This document shows positions 9,571-18,697 of a stretch of 64,000 nucleotides of DNA, piece after piece. This stretch comes from Allomuricauda sp. CAU 1633 (GTDB lineage: Bacteria; Bacteroidota; Bacteroidia; Flavobacteriales; Flavobacteriaceae). Made by a program: the position numbers and the translations under genes. The stretch is from positions 124,001 through 188,000 of the forward strand of contig NZ_JAFLNE010000001.1 of assembly GCF_017313225.1 (NCBI RefSeq), read 5' to 3'. Each line of letters opens with the position of its first letter. The stretch's first letter is position 1. Below the pieces are notes generated by a model. That model was not told where the DNA came from. It saw only the letters and a list, made by a program, of their open reading frames with translations, and ran no database searches.

Positions 9571-10226
9571 CAGTCGTTCTTTTTTACATAAAGGTTAGAT
9601 GCTATTTGATGTGATATCCGTAGTTCCTTTCCATTCATTAAAATATGTAGGGAATGGTCAAAATCTTCCTTGTCCACCACTTTTATGCTGTTGCCCAAAG
9701 CAATATTGTTCTTGTCCAAAAACTTAAGAAAAGGTACCGATGAATCTTTTACCCCAACACATACACCTTGTGAATTGATAGGCATTTCACTGAGCAATTT
9801 TTTATCACGCTCCTGAAACTTTCCATCCTTGGTGGGAATGGGGTCACCATGAGGGTCGTATTTGGGAAAATCGAGGAGCTCATCAATCTTGTCAATCAGT
9901 TTTTCACTTTTAATGTGTTCCAACTGCTCCGCCACCTCGTGCACCTCATCCCAAGTAAAATCTAATTTTTGTACTAAGAAAACCTCCCACAAACGATGCT
10001 TTCTAATAATGGACAAAGCTGTTTTTACCCCGGCATCGGTCAACGAAACTCCTTGGTACCTCACGTAATCAACCAAGCCTTTTTCAGATAATTTCTTGGC
10101 CATATCAGTTACCGAAGATGGCTTTGTCTCCATCTGTTCCGCAATGGCATTGGTGGTAATGGAGTTGGAGTCGCCACCTCCCAAATGAAAAATGGTCTTT
10201 AAATAATTCTCCTCTGATCGGGTCAT
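9570..10226 (-). CDS. DtxR/MntR-family metal-dependent transcriptional regulator
   Basis: A 218-residue regulator starting with SEENYLKTIFHL, the classic N-terminus of the family. I chose the ATG at 10226; 13 more codons are open upstream but family starts and the -7 box favour this one. The winged helix occupies residues 1-65, the metal-binding and dimerisation domain 65-140 (with HRLWE and EVAEQLEH metal-ligand segments), and a FeoA/SH3-like C-terminal domain about 145-218. It senses Mn or Fe in other bacteria. It is translationally coupled to the ZIP gene and divergent from a TonB receptor. An exact -7 box on this strand (TATTTTTG, 10249-10242) leaves a short leader, and dyads at 10265-10289 provide the likely autoregulatory operator. 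Confidence 0.93.
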   Translation of the reverse strand: MTRSEENYLKTIFHLGGGDSNSITTNAIAEQMETKPSSVTDMAKKLSEKGLVDYVRYQGVSLTDAGVKTALSIIRKHRLWEVFLVQKLDFTWDEVHEVAEQLEHIKSEKLIDKIDELLDFPKYDPHGDPIPTKDGKFQERDKKLLSEMPINSQGVCVGVKDSSVPFLKFLDKNNIALGNSIKVVDKEDFDHSLHILMNGKELRISHQIASNLYVKKND

Positions 10227-10241
10227 CAAAAAATATTTTTT

Positions 10242-10289
10242 CAAAAATACATTTTTATTTGACAAAATCTATTTTTAGATTTGTCTAAA
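10242..10289. promoter_or_regulatory. Divergent promoter with DtxR/MntR-like operator
   Basis: Two overlapping dyads are visible: AAATCTA-tttt-TAGATTT (10265-10282) and TTTAGA-tttg-TCTAAA (10274-10289). The second contains an exact -7 box TAGATTTG (10276-10283) reading towards the TonB receptor. On the other strand an exact -7 box TATTTTTG (10249-10242) reads towards the regulator. A protein bound here would block both promoters. TTTAGA/TCTAAA half sites resemble operators of the DtxR/MntR/IdeR group, and the regulator gene is adjacent, so self-control plus control of the receptor is the simplest reading. Confidence 0.7.
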
Positions 10290-10305
10290 TTTAATTTTTT
10301 GTTGA

Positions 10306-12576
10306 TTGAAATCAATTTATAGACATATCATAATTTTTACGGTGGCTCTTTTAAGTGGTTGGTGTTTTGGCCAAACAGCATCATTGAACGGAAAGGTTAC
10401 CGACAACGGAGAACCCTTACCCTTGGCTAATGTGCTGCTCAAAACAACCGAAATTGGAGCTGCCACCAATATTGATGGCTTATTTGAGTTGACCGATATC
10501 CAACCTGGTGATTATACCCTGTTGGTGACCTCTTTGGGATATCTTCCCTATCAGACAAAAATCAGTTTGGGTGAAAGTGAAGTCAAAACTATAAACATTC
10601 AGTTGGAGCCTTCGGCCCAAAGTTTGGACGAAACGGTGGTGACGGGCACCTTAAAACCTGTTAGTCGATTGGAAAGTCCCGTGCCTGTAGAGGTCTACTC
10701 CCCCACTTTTTTGAAAAAAAATCCCACTGCCAGCGTTTTTGATGCACTTCAAAATGTAAACGGGGTTCGTCCGCAAATCAATTGTAATGTGTGCAATACT
10801 GGTGATATCCATATCAACGGATTGGAGGGACCATATACCCTCGTTCTTATAGATGGTATGCCCATTGTGAGCGGTTTGGGAACGGTATACGGCCTCACGG
10901 GCATTCCCAATTCATTGATTGAGCAGATTGAAATCGTAAAAGGTCCCGCTTCTTCACTTTACGGTAGTGAAGCGGTGGGTGGTCTCATCAACATCATTAC
11001 CAAAAATGCATTGAGCGCTCCCGAATTTTTTGCCGATGGCTTTGCCACGGGTTGGGGTGAGTACAATTTGGATGTGGGCAGTAAAATATCAGTTGGAGAT
11101 AAAACTGATTTGCTTTTGGGCGTGAATTATTTCAATTACGATACCCCTGTGGACAACAATGGCGATAATTTTACCGATCTCACCCTCCAAGACCGTATTT
11201 CAATTTTTCAAAAGTGGGATTTTGAGCGGAATAACAATCGCCTTTTCTCTCTCGCTGGCCGGTTTTTCTATGAGGATCGCTGGGGTGGTGAAATGCAATG
11301 GACTCCCGAATATCGAGGTGGGGATGAAATCTATGGAGAAAGTATTTATACCCGAAGATGGGAAGTGCTCGGAAAATACCAGCTACCATTGGAAGAAAAG
11401 TTCCTCCTTTCATTCTCCTATAACGACCATAACCAAAACTCTGTATATGGCGATACGGAGTATCTAGCTGACCAACGTATCGGCTTTGCACAATTGACGT
11501 GGGACAAAACCGCAGGCAATCACGACTTATTGTTCGGAAGTGCCATCCGCTACAACTATTATGATGACAACACCCCTGCCACTATCGAAGCTGACAATAT
11601 TTGGATTCCGAGCTTATTTGCTCAGGACGAGTATTCGTTTGCGCCCAAGCATTCCTTTTTGGGGGGTCTGCGCTATGATTATGACCAACGGCACGGTAAT
11701 ATTTTTACGCCAAGAGCAGCTTACAAATGGAAAATTTCCGATAATGATATCTTTCGGGTAAATGCTGGAACCGGATTCCGAGTGGTCAATCTATTTACTG
11801 AAGAACATGCAGCGCTGACAGGTTCACGTGATGTTGTAATTGCTGAAGAACTAAAACCCGAACGCTCCGTAAACGTCAACCTTAATTATTTAAAGAAAAT
11901 CTACAGCGACAATGGCACCTTTATTGGAATCGATGCATCTGCATTCTATACACGATTCTCAAATGTAATCTTGCCCGATTATGAGACAAACACCAACCAA
12001 ATCATTTATGATAATTTGGATGGAAAGTCAGTTTCACAGGGTGTCAGCGCCAATTTGGATATCGCTTTTCCCAGCGGATTCAAGATTATGGCTGGTGCTA
12101 CTTGGCAAGATGTGAGCAGCACTGAAAATGGAGTCAGCCAGCAGCAAATCCTTACCGAAAGCATTACCGCTACGTGGGGGCTCACCTATAGCTTTCGCCC
12201 GCTCAATTTAACCATCGATTACACGGGGAACTTGTATGGCCCAATGCGCTTGCCGCTATTGGGAGAACTGGACCCAAGACGGGAATATTCGCCTACATGG
12301 AGTATTCAAAATATTCAATTTACGTACAAAGGGCTAAGCAATTTTGAAATCTATGGCGGGATTAAAAACCTCTTGGATTGGACTCCAAACCGAGGTAACC
12401 CCTTTATCATTGCCCGTGCCAATGACCCGTTTGATAGGGAAGTTACTTTCGACAACAATGGCAATGCCGTTGCCACGCCCAATAATCCCTACGCCCTTAC
12501 GTTTGACCCTGCCTATGTGTATGGTCCCAACCAAGGTATTCGTGGTTTTTTTGGATTGCGGTATACGGTTTTTTAA
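10306..12576 (+). CDS. TonB-dependent outer-membrane receptor, probable metal or metallophore uptake
   Basis: A 756-residue receptor with a signal peptide ending in GWCFGQ, a carboxypeptidase-like beta-sandwich domain (about residues 25-105), a plug domain with IEQIEIVKGPASSLYGSEAVGG, and a beta-barrel finishing in an aromatic residue (LRYTVF). The plug holds a CxxC pair in NCNVCNTGD, typical of a Bacteroidota subfamily near colicin-I-receptor-like siderophore receptors. The only usable start is TTG at 10306, because a TGA stop sits directly before it and no in-frame ATG occurs before the signal peptide. Divergence from a DtxR-type repressor and the shared operator suggest import of Mn, Fe or Zn (or a chelate) under metal limitation. 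The ligand is not deducible. Confidence 0.93.
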   Translation: MKSIYRHIIIFTVALLSGWCFGQTASLNGKVTDNGEPLPLANVLLKTTEIGAATNIDGLFELTDIQPGDYTLLVTSLGYLPYQTKISLGESEVKTINIQLEPSAQSLDETVVTGTLKPVSRLESPVPVEVYSPTFLKKNPTASVFDALQNVNGVRPQINCNVCNTGDIHINGLEGPYTLVLIDGMPIVSGLGTVYGLTGIPNSLIEQIEIVKGPASSLYGSEAVGGLINIITKNALSAPEFFADGFATGWGEYNLDVGSKISVGDKTDLLLGVNYFNYDTPVDNNGDNFTDLTLQDRISIFQKWDFERNNNRLFSLAGRFFYEDRWGGEMQWTPEYRGGDEIYGESIYTRRWEVLGKYQLPLEEKFLLSFSYNDHNQNSVYGDTEYLADQRIGFAQLTWDKTAGNHDLLFGSAIRYNYYDDNTPATIEADNIWIPSLFAQDEYSFAPKHSFLGGLRYDYDQRHGNIFTPRAAYKWKISDNDIFRVNAGTGFRVVNLFTEEHAALTGSRDVVIAEELKPERSVNVNLNYLKKIYSDNGTFIGIDASAFYTRFSNVILPDYETNTNQIIYDNLDGKSVSQGVSANLDIAFPSGFKIMAGATWQDVSSTENGVSQQQILTESITATWGLTYSFRPLNLTIDYTGNLYGPMRLPLLGELDPRREYSPTWSIQNIQFTYKGLSNFEIYGGIKNLLDWTPNRGNPFIIARANDPFDREVTFDNNGNAVATPNNPYALTFDPAYVYGPNQGIRGFFGLRYTVF

Positions 12577-12661
12577 GAACCAATAGGTTGGCTACCTTAA
12601 AATGAACTTTATCGTATCCTCTGAATTTGATAATTTAGAGGCGACCAAACCTTTCTTGAAA

Positions 12662-13606
12662 ATGCTCTTTCCGAAACAATCCCATTTGATGTTGGCTTTA
12701 CTTGTTCTCACGGTAATTGCCTTTGGCTGTAAAAGAAATGAAGACCCTATACTTTCCCGGATTTTCTCAGAAAGTATCATCGAATCCAACATTGTATATT
12801 ATAAATCAGATTCTCTTGAACTGAAACTGGATGTATGGCGTCCTATAAAAAGACTAGGAGAGCCTCCATGGTTGGGAAATAAGGGTAAAACCACCCCTGT
12901 AATCCTTAATATTCATGGGGGTAAATGGATTTATGGGGACAAAGTCGACGACACTTTTGATATGATGCATTACATGGACCGGGGTTGGGCTGTGGTCAAC
13001 ATAAATTATCGGTATTCCAACGTAGCTCCGCTACCCATGCCTATTTTAGACTGTAGGAGAGCCCTGAATTGGATTTACCAAAATGCTGATAAATATGGAT
13101 TCAACACGGATAAGATTATTGTCTCGGGAGCATCTTCAGGGGGACACTACGCCTTAATGACCGGACTAATGAATGCGAAAGATGATAGTGAGGTTCTGAA
13201 TGTGTCTTTCCCATATGACCTTAAAGTCATGGCCATTATCAATTGGTATGGCATGTACGATATGGGCAGAGTCGATAAATGGGATGGAACCGTCTTGGAT
13301 TGGGAGAATGAAGATTTTTTGCACACCTTAATCGGTAGTCCAAATAACGCCCAACACATTTTAAATATAACATCGCCTAAGAATTTCATTGATGAGAGCG
13401 ACCCACCCATTATTTCCATTCATGGAACAAGTGATCCGATTGTGCCGTATAGCCAATCTGAAAATCTGCACAAGCATTTGGGAAAAATGGGAATCAAAAA
13501 TGAACTGGTCCCAATTCAAGACGGTAAGCACCATGATTTCTCCCCAACAGAATTGAGTATGGCCTACCAGAAAATATTTGAATTTCTTGATTCCATCGAA
13601 AAATAG
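12662..13606 (+). CDS. Alpha/beta hydrolase lipoprotein (carboxylesterase-like)
   Basis: A 314-residue alpha/beta hydrolase. The ATG at 12662 gives a neat lipoprotein signal peptide with Cys23 (AFGC), so I prefer it to the ATG 60 bases upstream. The oxyanion motif HGGKW (residues 85-89), the nucleophile elbow GASSG with Ser158, Asp258 in GTSDP and His290/His291 in GKHHDF form a complete catalytic triad. The order matches the BD-FAE/esterase-lipase group acting on short acyl or feruloyl esters. The lipoprotein signal places it in the periplasm or on the outer membrane. It stands alone between the TonB receptor and the inositol genes, so its substrate is open. Confidence 0.85.
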   Translation: MLFPKQSHLMLALLVLTVIAFGCKRNEDPILSRIFSESIIESNIVYYKSDSLELKLDVWRPIKRLGEPPWLGNKGKTTPVILNIHGGKWIYGDKVDDTFDMMHYMDRGWAVVNINYRYSNVAPLPMPILDCRRALNWIYQNADKYGFNTDKIIVSGASSGGHYALMTGLMNAKDDSEVLNVSFPYDLKVMAIINWYGMYDMGRVDKWDGTVLDWENEDFLHTLIGSPNNAQHILNITSPKNFIDESDPPIISIHGTSDPIVPYSQSENLHKHLGKMGIKNELVPIQDGKHHDFSPTELSMAYQKIFEFLDSIEK

Positions 13607-13701
13607 AATTTACGAGGTGTGAAATCACTCCATATCAATTTAAATATGCCAAAAAAAGCCTATTTTTAGGTATTAGGGCGCACACCCTTAATTTGCACAT
13701 A

Positions 13702-14568
13702 ATGAAACTAAACCCAGAACAAAAGAAAGAAGCCCATGATATGATGGAGCTTTGGGAAGACGATTTGTTGGAACGTTACCCCGAAAAACCCAATAAATCC
13801 AAAGAAGAATTCCGAAACTACGACGACCCCGCCCGGGACACCGTAAAGGAATTCTATCGAATGAACCATACCTACCAGACCTATGATTTTGTGATGGAAA
13901 AGGAAAAAGAATTCCTCTCCCTCAATCGTAAAGAAATGGGACTGTGGGATGCGGTTGAATACTTGAATACCTTAGTGGACGATTCCGACCCCGACATTGA
14001 TTTGGACCAAACCCAGCATCTTTTACAGACTTCAGAGGCCATTCGCGCTGATGGGCAACCCGATTGGTTTGTGTTGACTGGCTTTTTGCACGATTTGGGA
14101 AAAGTTCTATGCTTATTCGGTGAGCCGCAATGGGCCGTGGTGGGCGATACCTTCCCGGTGGGCTGCCAGTTTTCGGACAAAATTGTGTATCCAGAATTCT
14201 TTACCGCCAATCCCGATATCAACAACGAACAATACAATACCAAGTTGGGGGTATACCAAGAAAACTGTGGTTTGCGCAATGTGCACTTGTCTTGGGGGCA
14301 TGATGAATACCTCTACCATGTAATGAAGGACTATCTACCCGAAGAAGGGCTTTACATGATTCGGTACCACAGTTTTTATGCCCAACATCGAGAACGTGCT
14401 TATGATCATTTAATGGACAAACACGACCATGAAATGTTCAAGTGGGTGGATAAATTCAATCCGTATGACCTGTACACCAAGGCACCCGTAAAACCCAACG
14501 TGAAGGAACTTCGACCCTATTATGAGGATTTGGCCGCTAAATATCTGCCCGATACGATTCGGTTTTAG
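13702..14568 (+). CDS. Myo-inositol oxygenase (MIOX)
   Basis: A 288-residue non-haem di-iron enzyme that cleaves myo-inositol to D-glucuronate with O2. All six iron ligands of the animal and plant enzyme can be placed: H106, H130, D131 (FLHDLGK), H200 (SWGHDEY), H223 (RYHSFY) and D256 (FNPYDLY). FRNY near residue 37, FYRMNHTYQT and WAVVGDTFPVG are further family signatures. The length equals that of eukaryotic MIOX. ATG 13702 is preferred to the TTG nine bases upstream. A near-consensus -7 box TTAATTTG (13688-13695) lies six bases before the ATG. The symporter starts 3 bp after the stop, suggesting an uptake-plus-oxidation unit. No glucuronate isomerase gene is in the window. Confidence 0.95.
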   Translation: MKLNPEQKKEAHDMMELWEDDLLERYPEKPNKSKEEFRNYDDPARDTVKEFYRMNHTYQTYDFVMEKEKEFLSLNRKEMGLWDAVEYLNTLVDDSDPDIDLDQTQHLLQTSEAIRADGQPDWFVLTGFLHDLGKVLCLFGEPQWAVVGDTFPVGCQFSDKIVYPEFFTANPDINNEQYNTKLGVYQENCGLRNVHLSWGHDEYLYHVMKDYLPEEGLYMIRYHSFYAQHRERAYDHLMDKHDHEMFKWVDKFNPYDLYTKAPVKPNVKELRPYYEDLAAKYLPDTIRF

Positions 14569-14571
14569 CAG

Positions 14572-16176
14572 ATGGTACAATTCATTAGTTTTTTTGTTTT
14601 TACGGCCTTCGTGGCTGCCTATTCCAGCTGGAAACTAAGAAAAGACAAGCTTTCCACTCAAGATGGTTATTTTTTGGGCGGAAGAAGTTTGACCGGTGTG
14701 GTCATTGCAGGTTCATTGCTTTTGACCAATATCTCCACCGAACATTTGGTGGGCATGAATGGTGATGCCTATAAGCATGGTGCCATTATCATTGCTTGGG
14801 AGGTTACCTCGGCCTTGGCTTTGGTAGCCGCTGCCTTATACTTTGCCCCTCGTTATCTAAAAATGGGACTCACCACCATTCCCGAATTTTTGGAGAAACG
14901 TTTTGATGGCCTCACCCGAACCATCATTGCATTTTTGTTGATTATTTCCTTTGTTTCTACTCTTTTGCCCATTGTTCTGTATTCGGGAGCGATCAGCATT
15001 GAACAGATTTTTGATATTTCAGGGCTGTTGGGCATCACCCAAAATGAAGGGCTTTGGTTAACCGTGGTGACCGTGGGCTGCATTGGAGCGGTCTATGCCA
15101 TTTTCGGTGGGTTAAAAATGGTCGCGTATACAGATACCATTAATGGTTTTGGTTTGTTGGTCGCAGGCATCTCCATTCCTGTTTTGGCACTTTGGAGCAT
15201 TGGGGATGGGCACATTTTTGAAGGATTGCGAATGGTTTTTGAAAAAGCTCCCGAAAAATTCAACGTCATCAGTGATGAAGTTTCTGTAGGTTCTGGCTCG
15301 CGGGATGCCATAATGCCCTTTGGAGTCTTGTTCACCGGATTGATTATAAACCAGCTCTACTTTTGGACCATGCACCAATCCATTATTCAACGAGCATTGG
15401 GAGCCGTTAACTTAAAAGAGGCCCAAAAAGGATTGCTCTACACAGGACTGTTGAAAATCTTGGTTCCCCTCATCATTGTACTCCCCGGCATTATCGCTTA
15501 TTATTATTTTAACGATACATTTTATGACCAAAAAGAACTTGTTTATCCCAGCTTGGTTAAAAAAGTACTCCCCTTCTGGATGACAGGCTTTTTTGTGGCC
15601 GTTTTGATGGGTGCCATTTTGAGTACCTTTAATAGTGCCTTGAACAGTGCCGCCACCATCTTTAGTTTGGGCATCTACAAAAGATATGTCAACAAAAACG
15701 CCAGCGAAAAACGATTGGTGCAAATGGGAAAGACAACATCAGCATTATTGGCCCTATTTGCGATTGGGATTGCCCCATTTATTGCCCATGCCCCAAGAGG
15801 ACTATATCAATTATTACAACAACTCAACGGCATCTTTTTTATTCCTATGGCCACAGTGATTCTCGCTGGATTTTTTCTCCCGAAGGTATCCGCCAAAGGA
15901 GCCAAAGTGGGATTGTTATTTGGATTGGTATTCTACATTGTCACCAATTTTATCCTGCAGGTTAATTTGCACTACGTGCATCTGTGGGGGATTGAGTTTG
16001 TCTTGAACATAGGGGTGATGCTACTGGTATCTCGTTGGTCTCCAAGAGTCAATAATTTTAGTATCACAGATGTTGGTGCCGTAGATGTGACCCAATGGAA
16101 ATATGCAAAAGGGTTCAGTCTATTTTTAGTTTTGACCACATTGGCCGTCTACATTTTATTGGGCAACGTAGGATAA
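14572..16176 (+). CDS. Sodium:solute symporter (SSS/SLC5), likely inositol or uronate uptake
   Basis: A 534-residue inner-membrane protein with about 14 hydrophobic segments and the SSS features GGRSLTG near residue 40 and a long conserved core including NSALNSAATIFSLGIYKRY. It resembles the SGLT/SMIT branch that imports sugars or inositol with Na+. It begins 3 bp after the myo-inositol oxygenase stop codon, so co-translation is expected; substrate assignment to inositol (or glucuronate) rests on that linkage alone. The start ATG at 14572 leads straight into the first membrane helix, as is usual for this family. Confidence 0.93.
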   Translation: MVQFISFFVFTAFVAAYSSWKLRKDKLSTQDGYFLGGRSLTGVVIAGSLLLTNISTEHLVGMNGDAYKHGAIIIAWEVTSALALVAAALYFAPRYLKMGLTTIPEFLEKRFDGLTRTIIAFLLIISFVSTLLPIVLYSGAISIEQIFDISGLLGITQNEGLWLTVVTVGCIGAVYAIFGGLKMVAYTDTINGFGLLVAGISIPVLALWSIGDGHIFEGLRMVFEKAPEKFNVISDEVSVGSGSRDAIMPFGVLFTGLIINQLYFWTMHQSIIQRALGAVNLKEAQKGLLYTGLLKILVPLIIVLPGIIAYYYFNDTFYDQKELVYPSLVKKVLPFWMTGFFVAVLMGAILSTFNSALNSAATIFSLGIYKRYVNKNASEKRLVQMGKTTSALLALFAIGIAPFIAHAPRGLYQLLQQLNGIFFIPMATVILAGFFLPKVSAKGAKVGLLFGLVFYIVTNFILQVNLHYVHLWGIEFVLNIGVMLLVSRWSPRVNNFSITDVGAVDVTQWKYAKGFSLFLVLTTLAVYILLGNVG

Positions 16177-16230
16177 GCGTTTCATTTTCTATTTAGTTTT
16201 GAAGCTTTCGCTCGTCTAAATTCAAAAAAA

Positions 16231-16536
16231 ATGATTTTACGAATTTTTACCGCCACAATTCCCAATGCGCTTCATAAGGAGTTTGAAGCCAAGTTCAAGG
16301 AAATTTCAGTACCTGTAGTAAAAAACTATAAAGGTTTTGTCTCTTTGGAAATAGCCGGACCCTCACAATGGAACCCTGAAGAGTTTGTAATGGTTTCAAG
16401 ATGGGAAAACGAGGAATCACTAATTGCCTTTGCCGGAGTGGAATGGAATCAGGCGCACATTCCCCAGGGAATGGAAAAATACATCACATCCTGCTCTGTT
16501 TCACATTATAACCATATTGATTTGCCCAAAACCTAA
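16231..16536 (+). CDS. ABM-domain (antibiotic biosynthesis monooxygenase-fold) small protein
   Basis: A 101-residue protein with the ferredoxin-like alpha+beta barrel of the ABM superfamily: N-terminal strand ILRIFTATI, helix HKEFEAKFKE, central strand GFVSLEIAG and the EEFVMVSRWENEESLIAF segment. Members act as dimeric haem-degrading, quinol-forming or redox enzymes, and many have no known role. It follows the symporter by 54 bp on the same strand and could be the third gene of the inositol unit. The name does not imply antibiotic production. Confidence 0.8.
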   Translation: MILRIFTATIPNALHKEFEAKFKEISVPVVKNYKGFVSLEIAGPSQWNPEEFVMVSRWENEESLIAFAGVEWNQAHIPQGMEKYITSCSVSHYNHIDLPKT

Positions 16537-16557
16537 TGCCTTCAGCTTTCCTTTGTC

Positions 16558-16565
16558 TATTTTTG
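16558..16565 (+). promoter_or_regulatory. -7 box of lycopene cyclase gene
   Basis: TATTTTTG is an exact match to the Bacteroidota -7 consensus TAnnTTTG and ends only four bases before the ATG at 16570. Transcription from it would begin at or within a base or two of the start codon, giving a leaderless message. No convincing -33 TTG is present. Confidence 0.55.
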
Positions 16566-16569
16566 GGGC

Positions 16570-17712
16570 ATGTCTAAGTACGATTACATTATTGTGGGTG
16601 CCGGAGCCGCTGGTCTTTTATTAGCCGATGCCTTGGGCAAGGATGAATTCTTTGCCTCCAAATCCATTTTGGTGCTGGACAAGAATGACAAAGTCAAAAA
16701 CGACCGAACTTGGTGTTTTTGGGAAAAAGGCAAAGGGATTTTTGACCCTTTGATCCATAAAACTTGGGATAAAATTTACGTGGCCGGACAAAAATTGGAC
16801 AAATCCACTTCCATTGAACCCTACACCTACAAAATGCTTAAGGGGATTGACTTTTACAATCACTATTTACCAAAGGTAAAAGCATATAAAAACATCACTT
16901 GGGTTCAAGAAGAGGTTACCCATATTGAAGAAAGGAAAAATGAGGTCTTGGTAAGTTCTGCATCCCAAAAATTTACAGGACAAGCGGTATTTTCAAGCTT
17001 ATTTGAGCCTTCCATCCCTTTAAAACAGAAGAAATTTCCCATTTTGCAACAGCATTTTTTGGGATGGTTTATAAAAACGGAGCAGCCCGTATTTAATCCA
17101 AATCAGGCCACTTTTATGGACTTTTCTGTTCCGCAACAAGGCAACACCCGATTTATGTATGTACTTCCTTTTTCCGAAACGGAAGCGTTAGTGGAATACA
17201 CCCTGTTTTCGGAAGAACTTTTGGAAAAAACAGAATATGAGAAGGCCATCAAAGCATATATCAAAGAAAAATACAACAACACTCCCTACTCCATTTTGGA
17301 GACTGAATTTGGCAGCATTCCCATGACCTGTTACCCCTTTCACCATCACAATACAGATTCCATTTTCCACATCGGTATTGCGGGTGGATGGGCCAAACCG
17401 AGTACAGGCTATACATTTTACAATACCAGTCGGCAAGTGCCCAAACTGGTGGAATATTTAAAAGTGGGGAAACCATTGTCCAAGTTCCATCAAAAAAGTA
17501 GGTTTCAATTCTACGATATGCTTTTGTTGGATATTTTACACAAACACAACCACTTGGGAAGCTCTATTTTCGAATCGCTCTTCAAAAAAAGAAAAGCTTC
17601 CCTTATTTTAAAATTCCTTGAAAACAAAACCAGTTTATGGGAAGAGGTCAAAATTGTAATGGCTCCCAAACCCATGCCATTTATCAAAGCACTTTTAAGG
17701 CGGATTTTTTAA
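16570..17712 (+). CDS. crtY: Lycopene cyclase (carotenoid biosynthesis)
   Basis: A 380-residue FAD-type lycopene beta-cyclase that closes the ends of lycopene to form beta-carotene, the precursor of zeaxanthin-type yellow pigments. The N-terminal dinucleotide-binding motif is DYIIVGAGAAGLLLA. Family blocks DRTWCFWE (about residue 51), MYVLPFSETEALVEYT (about 196) and GIAGGWAKPSTGYTF (about 272) are all present. The terminal stop overlaps that of the converging prenyl synthase gene: TAA at 17710-17712 here and TTA at 17709-17711 for the neighbour. That gene supplies GGPP for the same pathway, so the two form a functional pair without being an operon. Phytoene synthase and desaturase genes are not in the window. 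Confidence 0.94.
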   Translation: MSKYDYIIVGAGAAGLLLADALGKDEFFASKSILVLDKNDKVKNDRTWCFWEKGKGIFDPLIHKTWDKIYVAGQKLDKSTSIEPYTYKMLKGIDFYNHYLPKVKAYKNITWVQEEVTHIEERKNEVLVSSASQKFTGQAVFSSLFEPSIPLKQKKFPILQQHFLGWFIKTEQPVFNPNQATFMDFSVPQQGNTRFMYVLPFSETEALVEYTLFSEELLEKTEYEKAIKAYIKEKYNNTPYSILETEFGSIPMTCYPFHHHNTDSIFHIGIAGGWAKPSTGYTFYNTSRQVPKLVEYLKVGKPLSKFHQKSRFQFYDMLLLDILHKHNHLGSSIFESLFKKRKASLILKFLENKTSLWEEVKIVMAPKPMPFIKALLRRIF

Positions 17713-18692
17713 ACGGTTCGCTCCATCAAATTTTTGGCAAATTGTTCGAGCAGCGCTTTGCTTTTTTCGGGAAGTTCTATTTCCGCTAAAGCGTCAAATG
17801 CTTTTTGAGTGAAGTCTTGGATAGCTTTTTTGGTTTCTTCCACTGCGCCACTTTCTTTAAAAATGGTTTTTACCGCTTCTACCTTGTCGGCGGAATCTTT
17901 AGGCTTAATAGAATACAGGTGCAACAATCCATCTTGATTGTCTTTGGAGGCTTTTTCCAATGACTTTAAGTACAAATAGGTCTTTTTGTTCACCATAATA
18001 TCACCCCCTACCTGCTTTCCAAAGGTTTTGGGATCGCCAAAAGCATCCAGATAATCATCCTGCAATTGGAAGGCAATACCCAAATTTCGGCCAAACTCAT
18101 ATATGGCTTCGGCATCCTTTTTAGGTGCATTGGCCACTAAGGCTCCCATCTTCATAGCTGCTGCCACCAAAACCGAGGTCTTGTACTCGATCATTTTTAA
18201 ATACTCGGGAATGGTAACGTCATCACGGGTTTCAAAATCCACATCGTACTGTTGTCCTTCACAGACCTCAAGTGCTGTTTTGCTGAACAGTTTTGTGAGC
18301 TCTTTATATGTTTCTGCAGGGTAGCTTTCTAAAAATTGATAGGACAAAATCAACATGGCATCGCCAGACAGGATTCCCGTGTTTACATCCCATTTTTCAT
18401 GCACTGTTGTTTTTCCCCTTCGCAGAGGGGCATCGTCCATAATATCATCGTGTACCAGAGAAAAATTGTGAAACATTTCCACAGCCAATGCAGTATCCAG
18501 GGCATTCTTTGGGTCTTCTCCAAACAGTTCGGCCGTCATCAAGGTAAGTATAGGGCGCATTCGCTTTCCACCCAGTCCTAATATATATTGAATGGGCTCG
18601 TAGAGATGTTTGGGCTCGGCAAACTTGATTTTCTCCTCAAGATATGAAACAAATGAGCTCCGGTACTGATCAATGATATCGATATCTGCCAT
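17709..18692 (-). CDS. Polyprenyl synthetase, probably geranylgeranyl diphosphate synthase
   Basis: A 327-residue trans-prenyltransferase joining isopentenyl diphosphate to allylic primers. The first Asp-rich motif DDIMDD is at residues 82-87, preceded by Phe77 at the -5 position, with no two-residue insertion; the second is LQDDYLD. This pattern fits a C15-C20 product; GGPP is favoured because lycopene cyclase is the neighbour. The open frame runs 73 codons further upstream into the divergent sigma gene, but MADIDIID at 18692 is the right start by homology and because an exact -7 box TATTTTTG (18705-18698) ends five bases before it, implying a leaderless message. GGKRMRP at 41-47 is the conserved N-terminal block. 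Confidence 0.92.
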   Translation of the reverse strand: MADIDIIDQYRSSFVSYLEEKIKFAEPKHLYEPIQYILGLGGKRMRPILTLMTAELFGEDPKNALDTALAVEMFHNFSLVHDDIMDDAPLRRGKTTVHEKWDVNTGILSGDAMLILSYQFLESYPAETYKELTKLFSKTALEVCEGQQYDVDFETRDDVTIPEYLKMIEYKTSVLVAAAMKMGALVANAPKKDAEAIYEFGRNLGIAFQLQDDYLDAFGDPKTFGKQVGGDIMVNKKTYLYLKSLEKASKDNQDGLLHLYSIKPKDSADKVEAVKTIFKESGAVEETKKAIQDFTQKAFDALAEIELPEKSKALLEQFAKNLMERTV

Positions 18693-18697
18693 AGCGC

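Noticed and set aside
16231..16536. Antibiotic biosynthesis gene
   Set aside because: The ABM name refers to the fold; there are no biosynthetic neighbours and most members have other or unknown roles.
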